Under the pieces are notes generated by a model. The model saw only the letters and a program-made list of their open reading frames with translations, was not told where the DNA came from and did no database searches. A DNA stretch of 64,000 nucleotides from Chelonoidis abingdonii (lineage: Eukaryota > Chordata > Testudines > Testudinidae): the NCBI RefSeq assembly GCF_003597395.2, contig NC_133777.1, positions 54,684,428 to 54,748,427 on the forward strand. Direction: 5' to 3'. This document shows positions 20,870 through 32,044 of this stretch, in pieces (position 1 is the first letter of the stretch; each line of letters opens with the position of its first letter). The translations under genes were made by a program, and so were the position numbers.

Positions 20870-22000
20870 AGAGCTGGTCAAATAATTCATTTACTTCCTT
20901 AGCTTTATACCTTCAAATATTTGTAGAGATGTTTAATATTTCTCTTAGTTATTTGGAATATACCATTCTTATCTCTTCCTCATGAGCAATTCCTATCAGC
21001 TTCTTAGTTGTTTCTTTTATTCTTCTCTGAATTCCCCTACATTTTCTTTCTTTCTTTAGGGCCCTACCAAATTCACAGCCATGAAAAACATGTCACAGAC
21101 CATGAAATCTGGTCTCCCCCATGAAATGTGGTCTTTTGTGTGTGTTCACCCTATTCTATACAGATTTCATGGGGGAGACCAGCGTTTCTCAAATTGGGGA
21201 TCCTGACCCAAAAGGGAATTGCAGGGGTGTTGCAAGGTTATTTTAGGGGGGCCGCAATATTGCCACCCCTACTTCTGCGCTGCTTTCAGAGCTGGGAGGC
21301 TGGAGAGAGTGACGGCTGCTGACCGAGGGCCCAGCTCTGAAGGTAGCAGTGCAGAAGTAAGGGTGGCAGTACCATACCATGGCATCCTTACTTCTGCACC
21401 GCTGCTGGCAGTGGCTCTGCCTTCAGAGCTGGTCTTCTGGCCAGCAGCCGCCGCTCTCCAGCCACCCAGTTCTGACAGCAGTGCCGCCGCCAGCAACAGC
21501 ACAGAAGTAAGAGTAACCTTGTGACCTCCCCACAACTCCTTTTTGGGTCAGGACCCCTACAATTAAAACACTGTGAAATTTCAGATTTAAATAGCTGAAA
21601 TCATGACATTTACAATTTTTAAAATCCAATCACCATGAAATTGACCAAAATGGACCATGAATTTGGTCAGGCACTAGTCATACTGCAGTGCCCTGAATTG
21701 TATACAGTATTCCAGATGTGGTTCCACCTTCTCTGGTACATGATGTGCTTTTGAGTAAGCAGTCTGGGATCACAATGTTAGCCATTTAATTTGCTGTCCT
21801 TTATCATATCCTGGGTGTGTTATTCCATGAGAAGAGATACTTAGATAGGAATAATTGAATTTCTGATTATTACTTTTTGTCCAGCTTAGCTTATATTTGT
21901 CTATGTTGCATCATGTTATTTTTTCCCCATATTTAACCTCCCTAGGTCTCTTTGTATCATAGTTCTTTCATGACTGCTGTTCGCAACACCCAATCATGGT
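20870..22000 (-). pseudogene. Old CR1 LINE fragment, interrupted by a foldback element
   Basis: On the plus strand the order TTTCTTTTATTCTTCTCTG, then CCCTGAATTGTATACAGTATT, then CCAGATGTGGTTCCACC matches the reverse complement of the CR1 ORF2/3' region as I know it. The first phrase lies left of the foldback element at 21057-21677 and the second directly right of it, so the element appears to have inserted into CR1. The copy is heavily diverged and no frame survives. The limits are approximate. Confidence 0.42.
21057..21677 (+). mobile_element. Composite foldback DNA element (GGGCCCTACCAAATTCAC ends)
   Basis: The outer termini are GGGCCCTACCAAATTCAC near 21059 and GAATTTGGTCAGGCACTA near 21660-21676, an imperfect inverted pair. 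Inside, 21180-21573 begins CAGCGTTTCTCAAATTGGGG and ends AATTAAAACACTG, which looks like a second hAT-style unit nested in the first. The centre repeats TTACTTCTGC and GCAGAAGTAAG in both orientations. A TA target for the outer element is possible but not proven. Confidence 0.6.
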
Positions 22001-23040
22001 TTAAATTATTTTTGACAGAAGCTTTTCAACTAATGCCAGATGTACTGTGTATCTGATTAACTTTCTTCACTCACTCTCTGAATCAGCCTTTGTCACCCCA
22101 CAGAATCCCAAATCATTACACAGTATAGATTAAGTGAATGTAATGGTCATGACAGGTGCCAGGCTGACTGCTATAAAAACTTCAATTTTTGTTGATCTAA
22201 TGAACAGGTATGGCTAGCAACATACTTACCTCTGATTGTCATACCCATCTGCCTCAGCCCTGTATGAAAGAGGCCCATTTGTGAGGTTAAGAAGGTAAAT
22301 AGGTCTCCATGATTAATTTGGTCCTTGGTCTGTCATCTGTGGCTAGAAACAAGGCCAATTGCAATGATGGTGGTCTACTAGGATAGGTGCTAAGACACCT
22401 GCTCATTGTGCAAGCTAACAAACAGCCACTAATATTAATATCATCATTACTGCTCTGCATCAGATTCCTTCAATGACTGAGAACTCACTCAGTAAACGTT
22501 TTCTGAGTCATAGAATTCCCCCATTTTACAAATTGTTTTTTTTGTGTTCATTTACTGAGCATTACAGACAGCAACAATTCAGGAGCCTTTTTCTTTGTGC
22601 AACACAAAGTTTTCAGGGTTGCATGTACAGCCAGTCAAAATTATTATTTAAACTTTAGATATGAAACTGGATTTTCAACTGAAAATTCCCATGAAAAGTG
22701 CCTGTTTACCTCAAACTTCTGAAGTTTTTTCATTTTAAAAAAATAAAAACAAACATCTTTTTCATTTGGGGGTTATCCAGTTTTAGCTGAAAAATAAAGT
22801 TTGGGTCAGGACTGGATTTTGCATGCAAAGCTGAAATTTTCCAGAAGGAAAAAGCCATTTTCTGTCCAGCTTTACTCACATCTGTTTAGGTACTATTTAT
22901 ATACCATGTTGATTGCCATAATATAAATGCACCGATAGCTGCCATGCTAACTTTCTGAAACCCATTCAGAATTACTCTGGAAGTAAAAATATTTTAAGAG
23001 ATGTTCTCCTATGTAATAAAATTCATGTTTAAATTGGAGA
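22001..23040. other. No recognised gene; AT-rich with a possible decayed foldback
   Basis: No exon or RNA gene is supported. 22660-22870 carries several mutually inverted TTTTCA/TGAAAA words that could be an old foldback element, but the ends are not definable. Confidence 0.3.
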
Positions 23041-23104
23041 AAGCGAAGTTGCTTAATTTTATTCCAATAAGTTTTCCAAGCGAAGTTACTTAATTTTATT
23101 CCAA
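23041..23104 (+). repeat. 37-bp tandem duplication
   Basis: The 27-base segment 23041-23067 recurs at 23078-23104 with a single mismatch (GTTGCTTAA against GTTACTTAA), giving a period of 37 bp. Short, recent and probably slippage-derived. Confidence 0.7.
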
Positions 23105-23357
23105 CTAATTAGTGATTTTGGCCTAAAATCTTATTATTATAATGTAAATTTGGATAGATGTGCTACCTACTTCCACTGCCTCTACCAGATCTCCAATTCA
23201 TAATTGGATTTTAAAATTAGGCTAATATTTTGAGGTCATTTTGTAAATAAATACAGATTTGATCCAAACCAGTCTGATTCCCTTTGTACCCTCTCTAAAA
23301 GTGGCAATAAATTGGTGGAAGCAAAAAAGAAGATAGGACTAGTGACTTCAGCCTTAG

Positions 23358-23850
23358 AGAGGAAGGATGGCTCAGTGATTAGGAGGCTTAGGGGTTCACG
23401 TCCTTCCTTCACCACATACATTCCTGTGTGGCTTTGGGCAAGTCACTTAGGGTATGTCCACAGGGCATTTAAAAACCTACAGCAGAGAGTCACAGACTTG
23501 GGCTCAAGGGGTTCGTTCTACAGTGCTAAACAGCAGTGTAGACACTTGGGCTTGGAAGACCAGGGACCAGGTGTGCTTCAAAGCCCAAGCTCTAGCCTGA
23601 GCTAGGATGTCTATGCTGCTATTTTTAGCACCATAGCATGAGTCCAAGTCTGTAGACTGGGGCTCTTGGACTCTCCACAGTTTTTAAAATGCAGTGTAGA
23701 CGTACCTTTAATCTCTCTGTGCCTTAGTTCACTAAATGGGGATAATGGCACTTCCCTACCACAAGGTGTGTTGTGAGGATAAATTAAATCAAGGATTGTG
23801 AGATGCTCAGACACTATGGTGACGGGTCATGTATGTACCAAAGCCTTTAC
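23358..23850 (+). repeat. CORE/MIR-like tRNA SINE, interrupted by a MITE
   Basis: Left part: GGATGGCTCAGTGATTAGG (A-box region), GGGTTCACGTCC (B-box-like) and GGCTTTGGGCAAGTCACTTA. Right part after the insertion: ATCTCTCTGTGCCTTAG, GGGGATAATGGCACTTCC and GTGTTGTGAGGATAAATTAA. The order is exactly that of a MIR-family SINE: tRNA head, then CORE, then 3' tail. The element is split at 23450-23707 by a Harbinger-like MITE. Confidence 0.7.
23450..23707. mobile_element. 258-bp PIF/Harbinger-like MITE inside a SINE
   Basis: Starts GGGTATGTCCACA and ends TGTAGACGTACCT, imperfect terminal inverted repeats, with paired TTTAAAAACC and TTTTTAAAATGC just inside. The 3-bp TTA occurs at 23447-23449 and 23708-23710. 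Removing the element and one TTA rejoins the SINE as CACTTAATCTC, the expected MIR wording. A TTA target is characteristic of PIF/Harbinger transposons. Confidence 0.75.
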
Positions 23851-26227
23851 TACCAGGCCATCTCCTGTTTATTTGGATTCAGGATTTTGGTCCAGATTAA
23901 ACTGTAGGAAAATGCATGTTTTTGTGAACACAGGATAAAGTCTCCAAATGCGGGAAGCCCACTGACAAACATTCAGTGATGATTTAAGCCCATGTTTCAC
24001 TTTCCAGCTGTGCAGCGCAAAGGGGAGCGGTTCTGCTGTAGTTTTCTGTCTGGAGCTCTGTGGAAGGGGAAGTGGCTAAGCAGGAGGCAAGCTACATTTA
24101 GACCAGCCAAATACCTGTGCAGCATGCTGTTTCACCCAAACAGTGGCAGGCCCATTGGTGAAATCAGAGGTGAATTCATTTTTCTGTCCATGTATTGTGA
24201 ACAATTGAAGACATCTGTAGTGGGCATAATTCAGGAATAGATCACCACTGATAACTGGGCTAGTATTTTCTAAAACCAAAACTGATGTGGAAGAACCTCC
24301 CAAACCAACCATGATCCTGAAAGTCTATTAACAGTGAGATCAAATGAGTCAGGATTAGACTCAGTTGCAAGATACTTTCTGCTGAATAAAGATGAGGTTT
24401 TTTTGATCTCTGTAAACATAGTAATTTTGAAAGTTGTCTTTTATAAATTGATTGTATAAAGGTAACTTTATATAAAATGGCACATCTATTTCGTATGTTT
24501 GTTTAGTCCGCTTTGTATCGCACAGAGTGGCTTATGTGTGTTTGATTTCCCGAGGCAACAATCAGTCGGATCTGTCCATGCATCACAGCACTTTATACAC
24601 ATGCTTTCAATGGGGTTTCAGAGCACAATTCACTTTGCATGAAATAGTGATTTGAACCTGGACCAGAGCAGTGTCTGGATGAAGGATCACATAACCTGCA
24701 TACCTCCTGGAGTGGAAAATAAAATGGCAGAGAGTATACAGAACAGTATATGCCATTCGTTAGATATAACAAAAAGCAAGCAAGACCTGCTGTCCTAATT
24801 CAGGAAGCATAGGATACAAAAGAGGTGAAAAGAGGGCCACAGAAAGCAGTGTGAGAAGGCACTGGGGCCTGCAGTGACAGTGCTCAGTTATAAACCTCTA
24901 CTAGTGTTGTTGTTTAATAGGATGCAGCTGTAGTTGTGTCTGTAACAATGCTATCTTGTGTGCCATTGGAATGAGAAGTGACAACCATGAGCAGCTTCTA
25001 AGGAATCAGGTCTTCCAGCCTCCCAGCAGCGAGGGGGGGAAGGGGAGGGGGCATCCCTATGCTGAGCAATGCCTAGGACTGAGGAAAGAAGAGTGCAATC
25101 TCACAGCTGAGCAGCTGTGGTTGTGTTAAGGGAGGAGGAGAGCGCTCCAAATAAATGATTTTTTGGTTTACAGGCAGTACTAAAAAATTGGAAAGTTATT
25201 TTGTTTTGAGTAAACTGAAAATGAATTTTTTAAAATGTCTGGAAAACTGAAAAGTAAAAAATCATATTGGGTTAAACATTTTGTTTTGATTTTGGGGCTC
25301 TTTAAAATGCTTTATCAAAGTTAAGGAAATTCTCAGTCAGTCAGTTTGACTGGAATATTGAAATACTTCAATCCCCCCTGCCCCAGAATGTTTTTAGGTT
25401 ATTTTTTTATGCAAACAATTCAGTAAATTCAGCGAATTTGCAAAATGTTTGTTTTGATCCAAATCTGCATTTTATTTTTTTTGTCCACTGTTGGGGGGCC
25501 GAATGGCCAGAAGATTTCACCCAACTCTCAAGAGGAGGAGACTGTAGTGGTCTCTCATTCTGACAGCACAACTAGTCTTAAACTCAGAATTTAGCATCTG
25601 AAGAGTCTATCAGTGTCTTACCCGGTATAGACATTAAGATGGATTCCATCTGCCAGAAGTGGCTGAATTGTAGTGAGACTGCACGGACGTAGTTTAGGAA
25701 GCAGGTTGGAATTCTTTGTGATGAAAGGCTTTGAATATGTGATTTTTTTTTTGTTATATTGTACTATGTTCTTCATGTCATTGATAATAAAAAAAAATGA
25801 AGGATGTCCCAGAACTATCATGGCCTTCTTGCCACATTAATTTTCCGAAAGCTTATTTTAGTTCTTCTAGCATTTCTACTGCTTCCAAAATACACGTTTC
25901 CCCCCTTTGTTCATGCTTAGGTACTTCATAATATTCTTCTGCATCCCTGTCTCTGTGTGCAACAGTATTAAATGGAATGGATTGGTACATTGTTCCTTTT
26001 TATTTACTGTTTATTGCAGAAGGAAGTTTACCTACGCGGATCCCTGCCAGTTAACAGATGTTAAAACACAAATTTCATTGTTTACACTAGGGTTCTAAGA
26101 GGTGTTGAATAACCTTTTTTTTCTTCTGTGAACACAGCCTAAAACTTCCCTTCCTCATTACCAGAGTCAGTGTATCACGGGGTAATATCATATTAGTTCT
26201 GCTTCTCATGAGGACAAGACATTTAAA
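23851..26227. other. No recognised gene or repeat
   Basis: AT-rich sequence. A TTTTCAGT-rich block near 25150-25450 may be a decayed foldback element. No coding frame is supported. Confidence 0.3.
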
Positions 26228-26535
26228 CTAGGTCTACACTGGAACTGGACGGTGTAATTTCCAGTTTGGGTAGACATACACAGGCTAGCTTTGATGTGAG
26301 CAGTGTTTCCTAAAATAGCAGCATAGCTGTAGTGTTGGGATGACAGGACAGACTAGCCACCTGACTATGTAACTAGCGTCTTGAGTAGGATTTTACCCAG
26401 GACAGTTAGCCCATCCTACCGCCCTGTCTCTTTGCCCACACTGTACTATTAGCATGCTAGCTTGATCAAAGCTAGCACATGCATGTCTACCTGAGCTGAT
26501 ATTACGTCTTCAGCTTCAGTGTAGATATACCCTTA
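26228..26535. mobile_element. MITE with GGTCTACAC / GTGTAGATATACC ends
   Basis: The left end AGGTCTACACTGGAACTGG and the right end CTTCAGTGTAGATATACCC are inverted relative to each other and resemble the termini of the MITEs at 23450 and 28861. CTAGCTTTGATGTGAGC and GCTTGATCAAAGCTAGC form an internal inverted pair. The flanks CTA and CTTA are a decayed version of a 3-bp target. Confidence 0.6.
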
Positions 26536-26959
26536 GTTGTTTCTGTGCATTAAGGGCCCAGGGATTCATTAATTTTAGTTCAAGAGATGCCTAATAAAAA
26601 ACTTTAGGAACTCTTTTGATTAAAAAATAAATGTAAATACCATGCTAAGAAAAATAATAAATCCAGCAGGCTCCCTTCAGCCCCAGAACTGGATAACTCT
26701 AACAAGTAAATAAAAATTGAACCTCTAAAATGGCTTCCTCCCTGGAAAGCTTTCATCACTTCCTGAAAAGCCTGAAACTAGGAAGGCATTGCCTAAAAGG
26801 GGCACAGATTCAGGTTATTTCAGACCAAAGGAGAGTAAATTACAAGACTCAAGGACCCTTCATGACAACTTTAGCAGAAGGTCCTTGCTCCCTGCCAAAC
26901 TGAGAAGCCCAGATCTATTCCCCTATGGTACTCTTTATTTGTATAACTGGAATATCTAG
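26536..26959. other. No recognised feature
   Basis: No repeat or gene recognised between the MITE and the SINE. Confidence 0.3.
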
Positions 26960-27175
26960 TCATATATGGCCCCCATTACCATCGTATGGAAGCATCTCAC
27001 AATCTTTAATGTATTAACCTCACAACACCCCAGTGACGTAGGGCAGTGAGATTAACTCATTACAAATGGATTCTGTGCCTCCACACACCAAGTTACTTGT
27101 CTTTTTAAGTCTATGGCAGAGCAAGCTACTGAACCTGCATCTTCCGAATCCAAGGCTAGCACCCTACCTTGTCAT
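26960..27175 (-). repeat. CORE/MIR-like tRNA SINE, minus strand
   Basis: On the plus strand the order is GCATCTCACAATCTTTAATG, CTCACAACACCCCAGTGACG, TGTGCCTCCACACACCAAG, then GTCTATGGCAGAGCAAGC. That is the reversed order of a MIR-type SINE, tail to head. It is the same family as at 23358 and 48266. Confidence 0.55.
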
Positions 27176-28860
27176 GACAATCGCTGGTCATCTCCAAGTG
27201 GTCAAGAAGGTCCAATTTCCACTACCTCTACTTCACAATCTGTGAGAAATTTAGTTGGTATCCATCCCTCAGGATTGGGGATTGTGGTTCTTGTCCTTCT
27301 GAGCCATTTTATTTCATCCATTACTGGATTAATCCATTTAATTCATGACTGTTGCCACTAATGAAGCTAACCTGAGTTAGTAATCTTGGAAAACGAGGGT
27401 TTCAGGTGGGTTTTCTGGAATTCCCAGACACTTTTTTTTTTGGTCTCATCCATTGACCTCAGTAAATCACTTTTGCTAGACAGAACTGGTCATTATTTAA
27501 GTTGCTACACCACCTAGTGGTAGAAAAAAATGCAGCCCGAGGTTATCATACCGGCAGCTAGAGAGTGAAAATTAAATACAAAACGTCTGATTTCATGTAG
27601 AACACTGAACAGTAGAGGAGAATTCGGATACAGAAACAGTACCTATTATTTTTGCATGTGGTTGTGACTCAAAGTATCTCAGTGATACTCAAGAAAATAA
27701 AAATCAGCACATCTGGCTTTCTCATTGGGACCTAGATCAATCCGAGTTCACACATCATGTGATGCTGAGCTTACTGTACCTATCCTGAAGGTCTGGTAAG
27801 AATATAATTCTTCCAAATGGGAAGTGTATGAAATTTACCCTTACAAGAAATCTTGTTGATGTATCTGGGAAATAAAAACTGCAAGCCTACATTAAAGTAT
27901 ATAGGGCCTGATTCTTCTACCCTTATGCATTTTGACTAGTATCCACAAGTAGCTCCCATGATCTCTCTCCTGCATGGAGCAGCAGAATTTAGCCTAAAGT
28001 AAATAAATATTTTTATTAGAGTTGAAACAAATTCACTCCTACATTTACTAAATAGCGTTAATAGGAAAAGCTAAATTTACTAGTAATGTGACAAGTTCAG
28101 GCTTCTCAGTTTGACTACTTTTATTTTAGCTTTTCTCCTGCTCCTCTCTCTCACGTCTCTGCTGTTAGTGAATACACTTGCTGAATGGATGACAACACAA
28201 CACACATCTCAATCCTTACTTTTTTGGAGTATAATTCCGAAGCACCTGGCACTTTATGAGGTCTTAGGTGGCTTAATTGTTGGGCTTTCCACACTCTGCC
28301 TATTTAATGGCTTCAAATATTTGAACACTGCTCTGGCATTTTCAAAATACTTCCCCCATACCCATAGTGATTTCAATGCAAGCAGAGGCAGGTCTTTCAC
28401 GATGCTTCCCATACAGAAAAATGCACATGGAGGAAAAGAGCTAAGAATGTATAATGTAGCGAGGGGTACTTTTTTGTTTTATTTCCCCCTTTGTATTTTG
28501 CTAACACCCTTATCCAGGTAATGGTGTTCTTCACATGGCAGAACACAGATGAATCATTTCACAATGCTTCCCCAGTCACACTAGGCAGATCTGTAGTGAA
28601 GAATCTGCAAAGCAAAAGCAATGTATACATGAAAACAGCATTTCTCTTCTAACATCATATGGTGAAATATTTCCTTCAAAAACAAAAAGTGAATTTGACT
28701 CCTGAAGGGAGCTGGCTTAACAGCCTGAAGATAAAGTTCCCCAGTTTATCCACACAAAAGCGAGAGAGCATGGAAAGTGGCAGTGCATGCTTCTCCATGC
28801 AACCCTGCCAATATGCCTCTGATCTGCTCTGGAGGGATCGCCGACCGGGGGCAAATCTCA
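27176..28860. other. No supported gene; short MITE relic near 27.9 kb
   Basis: The open frame over 28111-28521 is hydrophobic at its start but lacks an ATG, a homologue I recognise and splice context, so I do not call it. AGGGCCTGATTCTTC at about 27903 is the terminus of an old palindromic MITE seen again near 37740 and 41272. Confidence 0.3.
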
Positions 28861-29143
28861 GGCTATGTCTACACTGAGATAGTGGTGTGATTCCTCTGCT
28901 CAAGTACACATAGTAGCGCTAACCCTCATTGAGCTAGCACACATATAAATATCAGTGTAACCACACTAGCATTGTTGAGTATGTACACACTTGGAACTGG
29001 TGGCTATGTACTTGGCACAGCTAAGCTGTACTTCCGCTGCCATGGCTACACTGTTTATACTTTCAGAACTTGCTGAGAGCTACTATGAGTATGCGTGTGC
29101 AAGCAGGGGAATCACACCCTTAGCTCCTAGGGTAGACATAGCC
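28861..29143. mobile_element. 283-bp Harbinger-like MITE with TCA target
   Basis: Begins GGCTATGTCTACACTG and ends GGTAGACATAGCC, with the outer 7 bp perfectly inverted. TCA flanks both sides (28858-28860 and 29144-29146), a 3-bp target duplication. Both inner arms carry the wording GGTGTGATTCC and GGAATCACACCC inverted. It is non-coding. Confidence 0.78.
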
Positions 29144-29146
29144 TCA

Positions 29147-30223
29147 GTTCTAGTGCCCATTCATTTCTTGTTATCGCTGATTATCTTTCCCCTGGAAAGG
29201 TTGTTCGTTCCCACCAGTGAAAAAGTTATTAAAACATTTAGCCAAACCAGCTGTTTGGCTGAACACGACTAGAGAGGGTTTATAACTATAATATAGTGTC
29301 CTAGGTGATGAATTCAGGTGACTTGGAAAGATGACTGTAAATTTATGAAGTGATTCAGGTTACTTACACCTTGCTGGATGATTTTGTTACATTTACACAC
29401 TTTGCTGCATGGATTACACTGTTTCCATATTTGATTCCCCTGGATAAACCACTCTGGACTCTGTTCCATGCGTGATTAGTTCTATGACTGGTGCTGGTGA
29501 CCTGGGGCATATTAATTAGAAGGATGTTCTAGGGAAGACTGAGAGCCTGGGCCATGCCAGTGCTGACTGTTACCCGAAATTGGGCCAGCCAGTAAGCTTA
29601 GGGAGGACTAGTGACCCACCAGAGTTTGGCAGAAAGCAGCATGTTTATTATAACGATAGCTAAGCTCAAAAGGGGTGTGTGGTTACACTCACATACTCAT
29701 GCTCCCAGGACAGGCATGGCACTGGAGATGTCAGGATTCTTCAAGGTTAGTGTCCCACAGCACAGTGATGGATGGTGCGATGAAGGTAAGTCTTCCTGAG
29801 GCACAATGGAATGCAACATGGTGAACCACTGGCCAGGCAGTCCAGGCAAAGGGCCGTCACAGGAGGTACAATCTTGCGAGTGCACTCCCGAACACATGGA
29901 CCCTTCCCTTTTAAGGACCTGCTCTTCATGGCCTGCGACTAGAGATGTCCCGTGCACTGGCTGTGTGAGCGCTGCCTAATTAGAGTCCCAGACACCTTGT
30001 CTGCCTGGGAGCTCTTCTGATCTTCCAGCTGTTTAAGCAGCCCATTCATCCCACAAGCATTCCAGGAGGGAGGAGGAGGGGGAAAGCCATTTCACAGGTA
30101 TTCAAAGAGGGAGAGGAGAGAAAAGGCAGTGGGGTGGGGGGCGGGAAGTGTAACAGACCTTTTGAACATACAGGTTATACAGAGCATATAGATCACTGTT
30201 CTCCTACAACACTGAAATGAATG
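29147..30223. other. No recognised gene
   Basis: 29.55-30.1 kb is more GC-rich than its surroundings, with a purine-rich tract near 30060-30150, and may be an unrecognised LTR-like repeat. No ends could be defined. Confidence 0.3.
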
Positions 30224-30591
30224 GTTTTGTCTAGGGCTGCCAGGCGATTAAAAAAATTAATTGTGATTAATCGCACGATTAAAAACATTAATAGAATACC
30301 ATTTATTTTTTTTGTGGATGTTTGCTACATTTTCAAATATATTGATTTAAATTACAACACTGCTTAAATTACAAAAAGTATACAGTGCTCATTTTATATT
30401 TATTTTTTATTACAAGTATTCACACTGTAAAAAAAACAAAAGAAATAGTATTTTTCAGTTCACCTAATACAAGTACTGTAGTGCAATCTCTTTATCATGA
30501 AAGTTGAACTTACAAATGTAGAATTAGGTACCAAAAATGCATTCAAAAAGAAAACAATATAAAATTTTAGAGCTTGCATATCCACTCAGCC

Positions 30592-30810
30592 CTACTTCTT
30601 ATTCAGGCAGTCGCTAAGACAAACAAGTTTGTTTACATTTGCAGGAGATAATGCTGCCCTCTTCTTGTTTACAGTGTCACTTGAAAGTGAGAACAGGTGT
30701 TCACATGGCACTGATGTAGCCAGCAGTGCAAGATATTTATGTGCCAGATGCACTACAGAATCATATGTCCCTTCATACTTCAACCACCATTCCAGGGGAC
30801 ATGCGTCCAT
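30592..30810 (-). pseudogene. hAT transposase C-terminal (hATC) domain, copy 1
   Basis: A 72-codon open frame with the conserved hATC layout: CPLEWWLKYEG, then LAHKYLALLATSVPCEHLFS, then KKRAALSPANVNKLVCL. In hAT transposases this segment mediates dimerisation and carries conserved tryptophan and serine-rich turns, all visible here. It is only the C-terminal tail of a protein normally of 600-700 residues. A second, inverted copy lies at about 31245-31450. Confidence 0.85.
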
Positions 30811-30922
30811 GTTGATGATGGGTTCTGCTCAATAACAGTCCAAAGCAGTATAGACCGACATGGTCTTTTTTATCATCTGAGTCAGATCCCATGGGCAGAA
30901 GGTTGATTTTCTTTTTGGGTGG

Positions 30923-31213
30923 TTAGGATTGGGTAGTTTCCGCATCAGAGTGCTTGTTTAAGACTTCTGAAAGCATGCTCCACATCCCATCCTGATCAGA
31001 TTTTGGAAGGCACTTCAGACTCTTAAACCTTGGGTTGGTTAGAAATCTCACATTGGTATCTTCTTTGTGTTTTGTGAACTCTATAGTGAAAGTGTTCTTA
31101 AAACAAATGTGTGCTGGGTCATCATCCGAGACTGCTATAACATGAAATATATGGCAGACTGCGGGTAAAACAGAACAGGGGACATGCAATTCTCCCCCAA
31201 GGAGTTCAGTCAC
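30923..31213 (-). pseudogene. hAT transposase internal fragment
   Basis: A 96-codon frame on the same strand as hATC copy 1 and upstream of it in reading direction, in the order expected for a transposase. It includes FTKHKEDTNVRFL and FKSLKCLPKSDQDGMW, which I associate with this hAT family. No zinc-finger BED domain or catalytic DDE core is left, so the protein is inactive. Confidence 0.6.
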
Positions 31214-31244
31214 AAATTTAATTAATTATTTTTTTAAACAAGCA

Positions 31245-31450
31245 TCATCGGCATGGAAGCATGTCTTCTGGAATGGTAGCCGAAGCATGAAGGACCATAC
31301 AATTGTTTAGCATAACTGGCATGTAAATACCTTGCAATGCCAGCTACAAAAGTGCCATGCAAATACCTGTTCTCACTTTCTGGTGACATTGTAAAGAAGA
31401 AGAGGGCAGCATTATCTCCTGTAAATGTAAACAAACTTGTTTGTCTTAGC
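31245..31450 (+). pseudogene. hATC domain, inverted copy 2 (broken)
   Basis: The plus strand encodes ATKVPCKYLFSLSGDIV and KKRAALSPVNVNKLVCLS, clearly the same segment as 30592-30810 on the other strand. Stops and a frame change interrupt the part upstream of 31337. The coding tail is cut at 31450 by the nested hAT and its DNA continues at 33652. The open frame running on past 31450 enters repeat DNA and is meaningless. Confidence 0.75.
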
Positions 31451-31540
31451 CAGGCCTGCACAACATATGGCCCTCAGGCCCCACTGTGCGGCCCGCGAGG
31501 GGATTCTAAATCCCCCGCATACAGTGCTCTGCAGACAGCC

Positions 31541-32037
31541 CAGAGCCCTTTGAATCCCGGCAGCAGCCAGGAAGCAAAGAGCTCTGGGCTGCTGGCAGCC
31601 GCGGGGAGCCCTGAGCCCTTTAAATCCCAGCCGCGGCCGGGAATCAAAAGGCTCTGGGTTGCCCGCAGCGGCAGGGAGCCCAGAGCCCTTTACATCTCAG
31701 CCACGGCCAGGAGTCAGAGAGCTCTGGGTTGCCTGCAGTGGCGGGGAGCCCTGAGCCCTTTAAATCTCAGCCGCGGTTGGGATTCAAAGGGCTCTGGGCT
31801 GCCCGCGGTGGGGAGCGCAGAGCCCTTTAAATCTCAGTCATGGCCTGGAGTCAGAGGGCTCTGGTTTGCCCACACCCGCAGGGAGCCCAGAGCCCTTTAC
31901 ATCCCAGCTGCAGCCAGGAATCAAAAGGCTCTGGGCTGCCCGCAGCGGCGGGGAGCCCTGAGCTCTTTAAATCTCAGCAGCAGACAGGAGTCAGAGGGCT
32001 CTGGGTTGCCCACGGCTGCGGGCAGCTCAGAGCCCTT
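31541..32037 (+). repeat. 70-bp tandem array
   Basis: The landmark (C/G)AGAGCCCTT or CTGAGCCCTT recurs at 31541, 31611, 31681, 31751, 31818, 31888, 31958 and 32028: a period of 70 bp with one unit of 67. Units share CTCTGGG(C/T)TGCC and GCAGGGAGCCC. Neighbouring units are similar but not identical. The period is not a multiple of three, which explains the accidental long open frame through it. Confidence 0.9.
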
Positions 32038-32044
32038 TGAATCC

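Noticed and set aside
28111..28521. 136-codon frame with a hydrophobic start
   Set aside because: No ATG at its first codon, no recognised family, and leucine-rich only because of CTC/CTG-rich DNA. It could be revisited if transcript evidence existed.
31541..32037. Regularly spaced repeats considered as a CRISPR array
   Set aside because: There are no unique spacers: adjacent 70-bp units are similar along their whole length, and the host is a vertebrate.
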